In this document: piece by piece, positions 19,697-30,179 of the stretch
How the letters are laid out: each line of letters starts with the position of its first letter
How positions within the stretch are numbered: position 1 is the stretch's first letter
DNA from: JACCZX01 sp963807155
Lineage (GTDB): Bacteria; Pseudomonadota; Gammaproteobacteria; Burkholderiales; Burkholderiaceae_F
Direction of reading: 5' to 3'
Length of the DNA: 64,000 nt
Assembly: GCA_963807155.1 (NCBI GenBank)
Contig: CAWEAZ010000008.1
Location: 1 to 64,000, forward strand
Made by a program: the position numbers and the translations under genes
The notes under the pieces: model-generated
The model's database searches: none
Told to the model about the DNA's origin: nothing
What the model saw: the letters and a program-made list of their open reading frames with translations, nothing else

Positions 19697-20761
19697 CTAC
19701 CCGGCAGTGGTCTTGAGCTTCGTCATGTCGATGACGAAGCGGTATTTCACATCGCTCTTGAGCATCCGCGCGTAGGCCGTCTCGATCTCGTCCATCCGAA
19801 TATGTTCGATGTCGGAGACGATGCCGTGCTCGGCGCAGAAGTCCAGCATTTCCTGCGTCTCGCGGATTCCACCGATCAACGAGCCGGCAAGGCGTCTGCG
19901 TTTCATGATGAAATTGAACACACCTGGCGATGGGTGTGGGCTGGCGGGTGCGCCTACGAGCGTCATCGTGCCGTCGAGTTTGAGCAGCACCATGAAGGCG
20001 TCGAGGTCGTGCGGCACGGCAACCGTATTGAGGATGAAGTCGAAGCTCCCGGCATGCTTGGCCATCTCGTCCGCATTCTTGGATACGACGACCTCTTTCG
20101 CGCCCAGTCGCAGCGCGTCCTCACGCTTGTTGGCCGAGGTAGTGAAGAGCACGACGTGCGCACCCATCGCCGCGGCAATCTTCACTCCCATGTGTCCAAG
20201 TCCGCCGAGCCCGACGATGCCTACCTTGTGTCCGGGTCCCACTTTCCACTCGCGCAGCGGTGAATACGTCGTGATGCCCGCGCACAGCAGCGGCGCGGCA
20301 GCGGCCAGATCAGCCTCGGGGTGCGTAATGCGAAGCACGAACGATTCGCGCACGACGATGTGGTTGGAGTAGCCGCCGTAAGTGTTGGCTCCGGTGCCCT
20401 GCTCAGGACCGTTGTAGGTACCGGTGAAGCCGTTGTCGCAGTACTGCTCGAGGCCGTCCGCGCACGGCTTGCAATGCTGGCAACTGTCGACCAGGCAGCC
20501 GACACCGACGAGATCGCCGACGCGAAACTTCGATACCCGATCACCCACCTTCGTCACGCGGCCGACGATTTCGTGACCCGGGACCGAGGGGTAACGGGTG
20601 TTGCGCCACTCATTGCGCGCCGTGTGCAAATCCGAATGGCAAACGCCGCAATAGAGAATGTCCAGCGCGACATCCTCCGGGCCTGGTAAGCGACGCTCAA
20701 ATGAAAAGGGGCCGAGCGGCGTGCTGGGGGACATCGCGGCGTAGCCGTGTGCTTGGGGCAT
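19697..20761 (-). CDS. Zinc-dependent NADP alcohol dehydrogenase (CAD/YahK type)
   Basis: 354 residues from the ATG at 20761. Catalytic zinc site: CGVCHSDLHTARNEW near residue 38 and PGHEIVGRVTKVG near 60. Structural zinc site: CLVDSCQHCKPCADGLEQYC near 92. Nucleotide fold: VGIVGLGGLGHMGVKIAAAM near 175, followed by TTSANKREDALRLGA, the pattern of NADP-preferring cinnamyl-alcohol-dehydrogenase-like enzymes such as YahK and AdhC. It would reduce aldehydes broadly. It is not obviously part of an operon. Confidence 0.9.
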   Translation of the reverse strand: MPQAHGYAAMSPSTPLGPFSFERRLPGPEDVALDILYCGVCHSDLHTARNEWRNTRYPSVPGHEIVGRVTKVGDRVSKFRVGDLVGVGCLVDSCQHCKPCADGLEQYCDNGFTGTYNGPEQGTGANTYGGYSNHIVVRESFVLRITHPEADLAAAAPLLCAGITTYSPLREWKVGPGHKVGIVGLGGLGHMGVKIAAAMGAHVVLFTTSANKREDALRLGAKEVVVSKNADEMAKHAGSFDFILNTVAVPHDLDAFMVLLKLDGTMTLVGAPASPHPSPGVFNFIMKRRRLAGSLIGGIRETQEMLDFCAEHGIVSDIEHIRMDEIETAYARMLKSDVKYRFVIDMTKLKTTAG

Positions 20762-20860
20762 CGCTAACCTTTGGCGGAGGGTGAACAATCGATCCGCTGG
20801 ATCACCTCTTCGGCGTGCAGCGGATCTTTAGCTTGCGTAGCGCATCTTGCACCAGAAGAG

Positions 20861-22007
20861 CTAGGCAGTAGCCGGCACCAGACGAAGGTGCGTGATCTCA
20901 GACGGTGCGCCGAATCGTTTCGGCGGCCCCCAGTATCCGGTGCCACGGCTCGTATAGACCCACAGGCTCTGCAGCCGATGCAGACCCGCAGTGAAAGGCT
21001 GCTGCAATCGAACGAAGAAGTTCCACGGCCAGAATTGCCCGCCGTGCGTGTGGCCGGAGAGCTGCAACTGAAATCCCGCCTGCAACGCGGCCGCAGCCGA
21101 CCTCGGCTGATGCGCCAGCAGAATTCGAACGACATCGTCAGGAGCACTGGCGATTGCGGCCGCGGGATCGCTGCGGTGAGATTCATCGAAATGATGTGCG
21201 CTGTGATCCGTGACTCCGGCAATCACCAGCGCGCTCATCGTTGTGCCGCAAGACCACATGCTCATTGAGCAGCACGTTGACTCCGAGGCCGCGCAGCTCG
21301 GTCACCCACGCCGTCACCCCACTGTAGTACTCATGGTTGCCGGTGACGAAGTAGGTTCCGTGGCGTGACGTCAGGTCACCGAGCGGTGCGACGTGCGAAC
21401 GAAGCTGCGCCACGCTGCCGTCGACCAAGTCTCCCGTCACCGCGACCATGTCGGCCTGCAGAGCGATTCACGGCGCCGACGATCGACTGCAGATAGTCGC
21501 CTTTGATCGTCGGGCCGACGTGAATGTCGCTGATCTGCGCAATCGTGAAGCCATGCAACGACGCCGGTAGATTGGCGATGGGAACATCGACTTCAACCAC
21601 TCGCGCAGTTCGGCGCGCATTGATTAGCCCCCAAACCGTCATCAGCATCGCGGCTGCGGGAACGGCGAGCGCGCTCCATGCGGCGAACGTGGAGCCAGAC
21701 AACGCGAGACCGAGTTGGCTGCCTATCCAGATACCCGCGAGTGCGACATCGCGCAGCAACGTCAGAACCAAAAGGCTCGACAAGAAGCCCATCGCGATGA
21801 ACGCGGCCACCATGACGATGTCGTGACCCGCGGCCCTGCGGGCTGACGTCGACTACGCCACTGATTGAAGCCTAGCTGCAGCGAAATCGCGGAAAGGATG
21901 ACAAGCAGCGCGACGCCAATCTGCGCCCATGTGAAATCAGCCAGAGCGGGGATAAGTCGCCATGCGATGTACGCATGGGTCAGGAGCGAGAGGATGCTTA
22001 GTGGCAT
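20861..22007 (-). CDS. Membrane-anchored calcineurin-like phosphoesterase, frame broken three times
   Basis: The N-terminus (from 22007) has membrane segments (MPLSILSLLTHAYIAWRLIP, IGVALLVILSAISLQLGF), then in the next frame FLSSLLVLTLLRDVALAGIW and PAAAMLMTVWGLINARRTAR. The metallophosphoesterase blocks follow over further frames: IAQISDIHVGPTI, VAVTGDLVDGSVAQL, TYFVTGNHEYYSG and LQLSGHTHGGQFWPWNFFV. These are the D-x-H, GD, GNHE and GH-x-H metal ligands of the YkuE-like subfamily with a membrane N-terminus. The joined protein is about 380 residues. Such proteins hydrolyse phosphoesters such as lipid headgroups. Indels lie near 21790, 21460 and 21260. Confidence 0.8.
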
Positions 22008-22095
22008 GTGCCCGGGTAACAGCAAAAGGAAGGCCGGGAGGTATATGGCGCTGCAAGCCGATTCTTCAACGACGCATTGACGTACGATCGCCGAC

Positions 22096-22860
22096 TTGTT
22101 GCTGACCTACATCCTCGTCGATTTCGAAAACGTGCAGCCGCAGGTGGCCGATCTCGGCCTGCTGCGCGGTGACGAGTTTCGCGTGCTCATTTTTCATGGT
22201 GTCCACCAGAACAAGTTCGACGTCGGCATGTACAAGGCGCTGCAGCCGCTCGGCGACAAGGTGGAGCTGGTGCAAAGTGATCGCCAGGGACCGGATGTTC
22301 TGGACTTTCACATCTCTTTCTATCTCGGGCGGCTCGTTCACCAGCATCTAGGCCGGGGCGGTGCGACGCAATCAGCGCGCTTCTTCGTCATCTCAAAAGA
22401 CCGAGGGTTCGATTCGCTGATCGTGCACATACGCTCGCTGGGGTTCGAGGCGCATCGCGTGGCAACGATTCGCGCAGCGCTTAGTGCGCCTGCAACAGCG
22501 AGTCCGCCACCGGCGCGGCCTGCGGCCGCGAGGAAAGTAGCGCCTAAGAAAGTTTCAGCGGCGAAAAAGGCACCTGCCGCCAAACCTGCCGCGAAGGCGG
22601 CCGTGCGCAAAGTCGCGGGCGCGGCGCTCGCGACAAAGACAGTCGAGAGTCCGAAGCAGATCGTGGTCGACAGTCTGCGACGCATGGGAAGAAAGCTGCC
22701 CGGCAAGCGCAAGGGACTCGAGCATCACATCGAAAGCCATCTCGGCCGCAAGGTTGACATAGACGCGGTGCGTGCGCTGGTCGCGGAGATGGAACGCGAC
22801 GGCGTGTTGCAGATCGTCGACAACAAGGTCGAGTACACGCTGCCGAAGGCGAGCAAGTAA
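22096..22860 (+). CDS. NYN/PIN-like nuclease-fold protein with Lys/Ala-rich linker
   Basis: 254 residues from a TTG start at 22096 (the upstream in-frame stop at 22078 leaves no ATG). Residues 3-12 read TYILVDFENVQP, with the acidic residue of a PIN/NYN fold. QSDRQGPDVLDFHISFYLG near 58 and FFVISKDRGFDSLIVHIRSL near 92 complete the acidic-pocket pattern. A Pro/Ala/Lys-rich, histone-H1-like linker covers about 130-190. The C-terminal 60 residues form a helical or winged-helix module (HHIESHLGRKVDIDAVRALV). NYN proteins act in RNA processing. The basic linker suggests nucleic-acid binding. Confidence 0.75.
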   Translation: MLLTYILVDFENVQPQVADLGLLRGDEFRVLIFHGVHQNKFDVGMYKALQPLGDKVELVQSDRQGPDVLDFHISFYLGRLVHQHLGRGGATQSARFFVISKDRGFDSLIVHIRSLGFEAHRVATIRAALSAPATASPPPARPAAARKVAPKKVSAAKKAPAAKPAAKAAVRKVAGAALATKTVESPKQIVVDSLRRMGRKLPGKRKGLEHHIESHLGRKVDIDAVRALVAEMERDGVLQIVDNKVEYTLPKASK

Positions 22861-22884
22861 AGCCACCCACCCGCCGGTTCTCTC

Positions 22885-23730
22885 TCAACGGAGCGCAACA
22901 GAGAGTTCGCGCATCGGCCTCGTGTACCCAAGATATTCGTGGTTGTTATCTCGATCCTGCACCTGCAGGAATTTGACCAGGCGCTGGTTGACCGCGGTCG
23001 CATGCGTGATCGGTCCCATGTGCCCCATTGCTGGCAGCAATTCGTGTTGAGCGCGAGGAAGCGTCAGACGAAGCAGTTCTGCGATGGCACGTGCGACGGC
23101 GACGGTTTGTGCACCGCTGATGAATAACATCGGCATGCGGAGCAGGGCCAACTGCGCGCGCTGAAGCGGCTCGTGAAAGAGAGCGTCGAATTGTTGGAGC
23201 ACGGCAGGCATGCGCGCCGCAATCGAAGCCTGTTTGCCGTCGGGCAACGAGTCCCACGCGCCAGCGCCGGACCAAAAATCGATGAATGTCTGCGCCGCCG
23301 AATGGTTATTGCCGGTGGCGAGCTGTTCGCGCATCGCGTCGGCGACGACGATCACGTCCTGGGCTACCGGATGGTGAGCAACGTCGTCGAACAAGAAGCG
23401 GAACAGCACCGGTTCGTAAGCCGCAAGGCTCCGAACTGATTTCGGATACATCGTCGCCAACTTGATCGCGACCGCTGCACCATAAGAATGGCCTACGACA
23501 TGCACGGGGCCGGCTTCTTCAAGCACCGGCACCGCGAGCGCCGCCTCATCGGCGAGCGTCAAGCGCGCATCGCCGCGCCACGCCTGTTGCTCGCCGTGAC
23601 CATGAACCTCAATCGCGCGGACACGAAACTGCGGTTTCAACACCTCAGCCAGACGATCCCATTGCCGTGCCGAACTGGCACTCGAATGCAGCAACACAAC
23701 AGTGCGCTGCTGCGGATGGATGATGTGCAT
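22885..23730 (-). CDS. Alpha/beta hydrolase
   Basis: 281 residues, preceded by a very good ribosome site (GAGGAGG). Core motifs are VVLLHSSASSARQW (oxyanion loop), VHVVGHSYGAAVAIKLA (nucleophile elbow GHSYG near residue 100) and a C-terminal HELLPAMGHMGPITHA (catalytic His). It has no signal peptide. It lies nine bases downstream of the ferritin-like gene, so the two form an operon. The substrate is unknown. Confidence 0.85.
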   Translation of the reverse strand: MHIIHPQQRTVVLLHSSASSARQWDRLAEVLKPQFRVRAIEVHGHGEQQAWRGDARLTLADEAALAVPVLEEAGPVHVVGHSYGAAVAIKLATMYPKSVRSLAAYEPVLFRFLFDDVAHHPVAQDVIVVADAMREQLATGNNHSAAQTFIDFWSGAGAWDSLPDGKQASIAARMPAVLQQFDALFHEPLQRAQLALLRMPMLFISGAQTVAVARAIAELLRLTLPRAQHELLPAMGHMGPITHATAVNQRLVKFLQVQDRDNNHEYLGYTRPMRELSVALR

Positions 23731-23739
23731 GTCGCCTCC

Positions 23740-24705
23740 TCAATGTCCGACGTGCGCGAGGATCGGCGCTAGCGCTTTTCCGATTCGTTCCATCTGCGGC
23801 GGCGTCACCAGTGCTTTCAACACCTCGACGAAGCGCGGCTCCTGTACGCCGCTGACGATGTATTGCCAGCGATACGCCTTCAGCAGGACGTCATGGATCG
23901 CCGTGTTTTCAGCGGACGAGAATTCCGAGCCTGCTGACTGGACGAAATACTCCGCATCAGCCTCGGCCTGCATCTTCACAATGCCGTCAACGGCGCCGAC
24001 AAGTTCGATCAGGTCGGTCACGCTCTGGTCGCGCTGCGCTTCGCTCAGCCGATCATGCTCGCGCCGCCATTCCAACTCATCCATGATCGCGTGCTGCGAT
24101 TCCTCCTTCCAGTGGAACAGGAACACATCGCGCCACAACTCCGAAAGGTTCGGATCGGCATCGATGCTCGATCGATAGTGCGCTTGCGTGAATAGCTCGA
24201 TATCTAACGTCAGACCAAGCACAGCCCACGTCGATTTGCTAAGCACGGCACTCGCGACATCGTTCGGCTGCGGCTTGAAGCTATAGCCCGGTGGCATTCC
24301 CGCAGCGGCCATCTGCTCAAGCCGCCGGAACATTTCCTGATGCTTCAGCTCTTCGTCCGTAAAGCGCACCAGCGCTTCCAGCGCGACCTGGTCACCAAAC
24401 CAATAATCCTTGCTGATTTCGAGCGTCTTAGCGCCGATGTAGCGCTCGACCAGCCCGAAGATGTTCGCGTAGGTTCGGCCCTGGATCTGAGACAGGAACC
24501 GCATTTCTGCCGGCTGCAGGAACCCTAGTTCAGTGACCTTCGACAGTCCGTCGGGCAGGAACTTCTTGTCGAATTCGAACTTGCGCCCGCGAATCACGTC
24601 ACGATCGATATCCCAGCGGATGCGCTTGGACGCCGCGATGCACTTGGCGTAGCGCTGAGTCGTGGGTTCGATGCGATTTATTGGCTCTTGAGTTGCTGCG
24701 TACAT
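23740..24705 (-). CDS. Ferritin-like diiron protein
   Basis: 321 residues from the ATG at 24705, which has a GGAGGC site. The helical core holds FTDEELKHQEMFRRLEQM near residue 125 and FLFHWKEESQHAIMDELEW near 205, both with the E..H spacing of diiron carboxylate helices. Further Glu residues (e.g. TLDIELFTQAHY) could complete the metal site. The length and the two E-x-x-H helices suggest a ferritin-like hydroxylase or oxygenase rather than an iron store. Operon with the hydrolase downstream and close to a DUF1127 gene upstream. No substrate is suggested by the sequence. Confidence 0.7.
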   Translation of the reverse strand: MYAATQEPINRIEPTTQRYAKCIAASKRIRWDIDRDVIRGRKFEFDKKFLPDGLSKVTELGFLQPAEMRFLSQIQGRTYANIFGLVERYIGAKTLEISKDYWFGDQVALEALVRFTDEELKHQEMFRRLEQMAAAGMPPGYSFKPQPNDVASAVLSKSTWAVLGLTLDIELFTQAHYRSSIDADPNLSELWRDVFLFHWKEESQHAIMDELEWRREHDRLSEAQRDQSVTDLIELVGAVDGIVKMQAEADAEYFVQSAGSEFSSAENTAIHDVLLKAYRWQYIVSGVQEPRFVEVLKALVTPPQMERIGKALAPILAHVGH

Positions 24706-24736
24706 GAGTTTGCCTCCAGTGAAGTTGTTAGCTGTG

Positions 24737-25150
24737 CTATGAGCGTGAGCGCTGGCTGTGCCGGACTGTGGCGAAGCGGGCGCGGGTGGATTCGGCAACG
24801 CCCGCGACTTCGGCGGCAACCGACATGAGTTCGCTGCGATGGAATCCGAGGTCGCGCAAGATCCACGGATCAAGCGCACGTAGCGCGGCGTAAGTCGCGC
24901 TCGCGCGCCGCCGGTACTTCCACCGGGCAATCATTCGCTGCCCTAAGTCGCCGATGGCTTGCAGCGCCGCGCTGACGATCTCCCTCAGTTGATACGACCG
25001 ATGCGCTCGCGCAAGGTGGTACAGCTCGCCGCTCGATAGAGGTAGCGTGCGGCTCGGTGGGACCGATCACGGCATCGCCAAATCCGTTGCCTGCGAAGAC
25101 CCGGAGTGCGCTTGCCTCGCTCTCGCTGCGTTGTTGAAAAGTGTTTGCAT
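24737..25150 (-). CDS. DUF1127 protein, possibly extended but with an in-frame TGA
   Basis: The C-terminal part (24934 to 24737) reads YAALRALDPWILRDLGFHRS and ELMSVAAEV, the DUF1127/YjiS signature (RxLxxLDxxxLxDIGLxRxxI) of small proteins found in phosphate, carbon or stress regulation. Upstream in the same frame, residues such as LYHLARAHRSYQLREIVSAA resemble the longer DUF1127 subgroup. The frame reaches a start at 25150 with an AAAGGAC ribosome site, but a TGA interrupts at 25067-25069. Either the short form from 24934 is real, or the TGA is an error or a paired indel. Confidence 0.55.
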
Positions 25151-25372
25151 GTTCGTCCTTTCGAAAGACGAACTTTGCTCAACGATGCGTTGCACGAGCG
25201 TTCCTCGCCTTCCCTAAGCCATCGTGACGGACGCTCGCGACGCATTCATTTCCTGCGGCCTGCCTTGATTCTTACGTTTGAAATGGAGCGGCAGCGAGCA
25301 TTCATGGCAGCACGGCTAGGCGAACGCGTGGCGCGCGCCGCCGACCTTCGGAGGAGCACGGTACGTGCGGAA
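25151..25372. other. Intergenic region
   Basis: About 220 bases between the 3' end of the large regulator and the DUF1127 gene. No gene is supported; it should contain the DUF1127 promoter. Confidence 0.4.
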
Positions 25373-28300
25373 TTAGTGCGTCACCGGGACCGGTGCGCCG
25401 CGCAACGTGGCAATCAGCGGTGCATGTGCGATATTGCTTTCGACGACGATGCGTTGAAGCCAATTCGTCAAGCTCCAGTTCCGGCCAGGCCGACTCTGCG
25501 CTCGGGCTCGGTTCGGCAACTGCGGAAAGTCGCCTAAGAAACTCGATCGCGGACCAACCCGCTCGCTCGTCGGATGGTCGGCTACAAAGGCCAAGCACCT
25601 GGCGTGCGCACGACGCTTCGCCTTGCGCCTGCAAGACTTCGGCAAAGCAATTGACAGCACTCAAACTTAAGCGAGGGCGATGCCGAGAGCGAGAGCGATG
25701 CTCAAGCGCATCCGCCGAGGTCGGCGCGTGCACGCTCCATATCGCCCCGTCGTAGCGCGAGACTCGCGACATTAGTTGTCACCACACGAAACGAGATGAC
25801 ACGGCATTGTCGGTCGCCTGGGCGACTTCGAGTGCGGTCGTTCCGCATGGGCTTGGCGGCGGCAAGATCACCCGTCTTCATCGCAACATCCGTCAGATTT
25901 GCAAAAGATGAATCCGCGGGTGCTGACAATGCCGTGGCGCTCACAGATCGCCAGACTCTGTTGCAGGTAGACGCTGGCCGCCTCGTATTCGTGCCGGACC
26001 GGCTATAGAGATCCCAGATTGTTCAGACAAAGCGCCTCGCCCCCGCTGTCTCCAAGCTGTCGGTGCTGCACCAGCGACTGCAGCGACAATCGCAGTGCTT
26101 CAGCGTAGTTCCCTAAGCGCTTTTCAACGAGCGCCAGGTGATCGAGTGTGTTCGCCGTGCGCGGATGCGCCTGATCTTCGAGCGATTCGAATCGAGTGCC
26201 TGCTTGAAGTAGCGCCGGGCATCGTCATGACCGACCCAGCTGTAGCGCACAAGTCGCAGACAACGTTAAGCGCCTGTCTTCGTGGCGGAATCACGATTGC
26301 GCGCGCGTGGCTTCCAGCGCTTGCCTCGCGGTTGACATCGGCCTCAGCGAATCGATCCAATCGGTACTCGAGATGCGATATGCGCCCGAGCAGCAGCGAG
26401 CGCAACTTCGCATCGGCTTGCACGGGCGGCGATTCGATCGCTGTGCGCAGAAATGCCAGCGCCTTCTTCAAAGCGGCCGCGGTAGTCGAAGTGTTCGAGC
26501 AGGGTCGCAGGGCTGCGCTTCAGGGCATCGACCTGGCCATGCGCGATCGACCAAGCCCAGGCGCGCCGGCAGTTCTCAAACTCGACATCGATCGTGTGCA
26601 GCGCCGTACGCATCGCCTGCAGCCGCCTTGGATTGCAGTTGCGCCAGCAGCCGATGAAAGTACGCGGCATGGGCTCGCTTGTGTTGGCTCATGCGCCGGG
26701 CTTTCGGTGAGCCGCGCGGCCGCCAGTTGCTGTACCAGCGGGTGCAAGTAGATGCGTGAGCCATCCTTGCGCAGTAGCGACTTGTCCGCGAGCGCTCCCA
26801 GCACCGGAAGCAGCGCGCCGGCCACAGTGCGCGCGCGCTTCTGGCTGAGAAACCTCCGTGAAAAATAGAAAGACGCGCCAGTGCGTCGCGTTCGATGGCA
26901 CCGAGCAAGCGCCATGACTGGTCAAACACAACGTCGATACTCGCGTGTCGCGCCGGGTGAGTGGCGTCGACCGCCTGCAGTAAGCGCGGTTCCCTGACGC
27001 AACTCCGTGGCGATCGCATCGCACGGCAGCACTCGCGTCCATGCCGCCGCAAGCTCCAAAGCCAATGGCAAACCCTCGACTTGCTTGCAGATATCGACGA
27101 TCGACGCGGCCTCCACCGCAGGGACCAAGGCGGGCTCGACACGCTGGGCGGCCTGGACAAACAGACGCACCGCGTCGAACGCTTCGAATCGGTCCTGGTC
27201 TTCAACCTCCGGGCACGGCAGCCCTTCGAGCGGTAACAAAAACTCCATGCTGAACGGCCCAGGCGCACGCGTGACGTGACGATGAATTTCAGCCGCGAAC
27301 AGGCGTCTAGCAATCTATTCAGAATCGATGCATCCGTTGCCAAGTGCTCGAAATTGTCGAGCACCAGCAGCACCTGCCGCTCGCACAGAAACTCGACGAT
27401 TTGATCGATTGGCTCGCTACTGCCGACAAGGCTAACATCAAGCTCACGCGCAAGCCGGCCGCCAAGCTCGGTCGACGAAGCCATGTCCTCGAGCGGCAAT
27501 GAACAGCGCGCCGTCCGCAAAGCGCGACGCGAATTCGTGCATCGCACGCTGTGCAAGCCGCGTCTTGCCCACGCCACCGGGCCCCATCAGGGTATATCAA
27601 TCTGCAGGTGTCCTGTGCCAGCAGTGTGCCGATCCGGCGCAGTTCGACGGCTGCGGCCGACAAAGTTTCATCGGCCTTTGTGGACGTCGACGCCGCAGGC
27701 GCTGCGGACGCCCGACCTTCGTGCCCAGCGAATCGTGCAGCGCGCGTAGCTCGGCTCCCGGCGCGAGCCCGAGGTCTTCCTCGAGCCGTTTTACAAAGTC
27801 GTGATACGCATGGCGTGCACGTGCACTTTGACCGCCGCGTGCAAGCCAGGACATGTGCGCGCGCAACGCAGCTTCGTCGAGCGGGTCCGCGTCGAGCAGC
27901 CGTGCAGATAGATCAATGCCTTCGGCGACATCGATATCGACGGCTAAGCGGTTAAGGGCGGCATCGCGCCACGCGAGTCGCAGGCGGTCGCGCTCGAAGT
28001 TGAGCCAGCTCGACCAAGCTTCACTCTGACCGTCGTCAAACCCTGCGAGCAGTTCGCCGCGGCGGATCGGCAGCGCATCGGCGAGACGCTGCTCGCGCAG
28101 GGCTGAGTCGAATCCAGCCACGTCGGTTTCCGCTTCGAACCGGAGAGCACCGCCCTGCGATTCGATTCCGCGCGCCCAGGGCAGCGACTGCAGCCGATGC
28201 AGGGTTTTGCGAAGGTTGGCGTAGGCGAGCTTGTTCTCCTGCTCCGGCCAGAGCAGCGCCGCCAGTTCTGCGCGCCCCACCCACGAGCGTTTGAGCGCAA

Positions 28301-28400
28301 GAAATGCGACCAGCTGATTGCGCCGCTCAAAAGGCAGGGCGAGAGATTCGCCGCCGTAGTCGACCGCCGGCGAACCAAACAGGAACAGACGGACCGTCAT
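25373..28400 (-). CDS. BTAD-ATPase-TPR transcriptional regulator (SARP/AfsR-like), heavily frame-broken
   Basis: The intact start (28400 to about 27620) encodes an N-terminal winged helix plus bacterial transcriptional activation domain: FLFGSPAVDYGGESLALPF, RAELAALLWPEQENKLAYAN and LLDADPLDEAALRAHMSWLA. Then pieces in changing frames give an NB-ARC-like ATPase (LIYPDGARWRG region with a GGVGKTRLA-like loop, VLLVLDNFEHLATDAS, FIVTSRVRLG) and TPR-type helical repeats to a stop at 25373. The rejoined length is about 1,000 residues. Such STAND regulators act as ligand-gated switches. It is divergent from a cluster of exported and small-molecule enzymes that may be its regulon. At least six indels would be needed, so genuine decay cannot be excluded. 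Confidence 0.6.
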
Positions 28401-28517
28401 CTGTGCTTTCGGGTGAGCGGATCAGCATGCGCGAATCCGATTGCGGCCGCAAGTGGAACGCTCGTGCAACGCAGCTCTGCCTAAGGTTCGCCCCTCAACT
28501 TCTTAATGGAGCACATG

Positions 28518-28763
28518 ATGAACGAAAAGAATCGCAGTAACCGCACGCGAATCAGCGCTCTTGCGCTGTCGGCTGCACTCACGATGGCCGCCGCGATCGG
28601 TCTGACGGCCGCCAGTGAACACCAAGCGCCCCGGCGGGCCGAAACGCAATCGCTCTGCGGCGTTGCGCCAACCGATAAGGGCTTGCCTTCCATCCCTCCT
28701 GGCGTGCCGAACGACGATCCGGAGCTGATGCGGATTGATCGCGCAAACGACCACCACGGATGA
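28518..28763 (+). CDS. Small exported protein of unknown function
   Basis: About 81 residues from the ATG at 28518 (GGAG six bases upstream; earlier ATGs at 28506 and 28515 are less well spaced). The N-terminus is basic then hydrophobic (ISALALSAALTMAAAIGLTA), a signal peptide or anchor. The mature part is short, with SLCGVAPTDKGLPSIPPGVP and a charged tail ending in His. It starts the gene group divergent from the BTAD regulator. No family is recognised. Confidence 0.5.
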   Translation: MNEKNRSNRTRISALALSAALTMAAAIGLTAASEHQAPRRAETQSLCGVAPTDKGLPSIPPGVPNDDPELMRIDRANDHHG

Positions 28764-28791
28764 AATCCACACTCACTAAAGGAAAGTTTCG

Positions 28792-29620
28792 ATGAGTTCT
28801 GTTCTTGACACTCCTGTAACCACGCCTGACTTCGCCGCCATCAAGCAGCGCCAGCAGGCAACCTGGGCCAGCGGCGATTTCGCCGTGGTTGGCACCACGC
28901 TTCAAATTGTCGGCGAGTCGCTGGCCGAAGCCGCTGATGTGTGCGCGGGCGAGCGCGTGCTCGACGTCGCCGCCGGCAACGGCAACGCCACGCTTGCCGC
29001 AGCACGCCGCTTCGCGAACGTCACGTCGACCGATTACGTGCCGACTCTTCTCGAGAAAGGTCGCCAACGCGCCCTCGCCGAAGGGTTGTCCGTGCAATTT
29101 CGTGAGGCCGATGCGGAAGATCTGCCATTCGGTGACGATAGCTTCGACGTCGTGCTGTCGACGTTCGGTGCGATGTTCACGCCTGACCACAAACGCTGCT
29201 GCGAAAGAAATGCTGCGCGTTGTGCGCCAGGACGGCCGGATCGGAATGGCGAACTGGACGCCCGAAGGTTTCATCGGCAAGTTGTTCAAGGTGATTGGTG
29301 CGCACGTGCCGCCGCCGGCGGGACTGAAGTCGCCTGCGCTTTGGGGCACCGAGGCTTATCTCGCCGAACTGTTCGGCAACGCGCAGATCCGTTGCGAGCG
29401 GCGGTTTTTTAACTTTCGCTATCGGTCGGCTGCGCACTTTGTGCATGTGTTCCGCGACTACTACGGACCGACGCACAAGGCGTTTGCGGCAGTCGGCGCG
29501 GCAGGCGCTGTGGCGCTCGAGGAAGACATCACCTCGCTGCTGCAACAGATGAATATCGCGGGTGCTGCATCGCTGGTCGTACCCAGCGAGTACCTCGAAG
29601 TGGTCATCACCAAGTGCTGA
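28792..29620 (+). CDS. Class I SAM-dependent methyltransferase, frame broken once
   Basis: GAAAG precedes the ATG at 28792. Motif I is VLDVAAGNGNATLAAAR near residue 60, followed by VTSTDYVPTLLEKG and READAEDLPFGDDSFDVVLS. At about 29190 an AAA run carries one extra base; correcting it continues into AAKEMLRVVRQDGRIGMANW, the post-I block, and on to a stop at 29620. The restored protein is about 276 residues. The substrate is unknown, although it groups with a DUF3455 and a haloperoxidase-like gene on the same strand. Confidence 0.85.
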
Positions 29621-29628
29621 GGCGCGCA

Positions 29629-30154
29629 ATGAACAGAAACATAGATCTTCTTTGCTGCGCGTCATTGCTGCTGATGGCGTGCGTGAAGGCTTCTGTTGTC
29701 AACGTACCCGACGGGCTCAAACCCGGCGCAAACGAATCGCTTTCAATGATCGTTCCGGCCAAGGGCGTGCAGATCTACGAATGCCGCGCGAAGAAGGATG
29801 CGCTTGGCGCATTCGAATGGGTCTTCGTGGCGCCGGACGCAGAACTGTTCGATGCACGCGGCAAGACGATCGGCCAGCATGGAGCGGGTCCGTATTGGCA
29901 GGCCAATGATGGCAGCCGGATCGTGGGAACGCTGAAACAGCGAGCCGACGCGCCCGTTGCCAGCGCAATCCCCTGGCTGTTGCTGAGTGCGAAATCGAAT
30001 GGATCCGAAGGTTCCTTCACCAATGTGACGAGCATTCAGCGTGTCAACACCGTCGGCGGCATCTCACCGGCGGGCAACTGTACTCGTGAATCGGCAGGCT
30101 GCGACCGCGCACATTCCGTACACGGCCGACTACTACTTCTTTACCAACCGATAG
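29629..30154 (+). CDS. DUF3455-domain lipoprotein, frame broken near the C-terminus
   Basis: The start at 29629 gives a lipoprotein-like signal (LLCCASLLLMAC). The body has the DUF3455 blocks GVQIYECRAKKDALGAFEWV, FVAPDAELFDARGKTIGQHG and GPYWQANDGSRIVGTLKQRA. Near 30070 the frame shifts: the other frame reads VNRQAATAHIPYTADYYFFT and stops at 30152-30154, which is the conserved family C-terminus. DUF3455 proteins are secreted or envelope proteins of unknown function that are frequently found near stress or extracytoplasmic-function genes. Confidence 0.8.
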
Positions 30155-30179
30155 CACTTTCAACTCAAAGGAAATCAAA

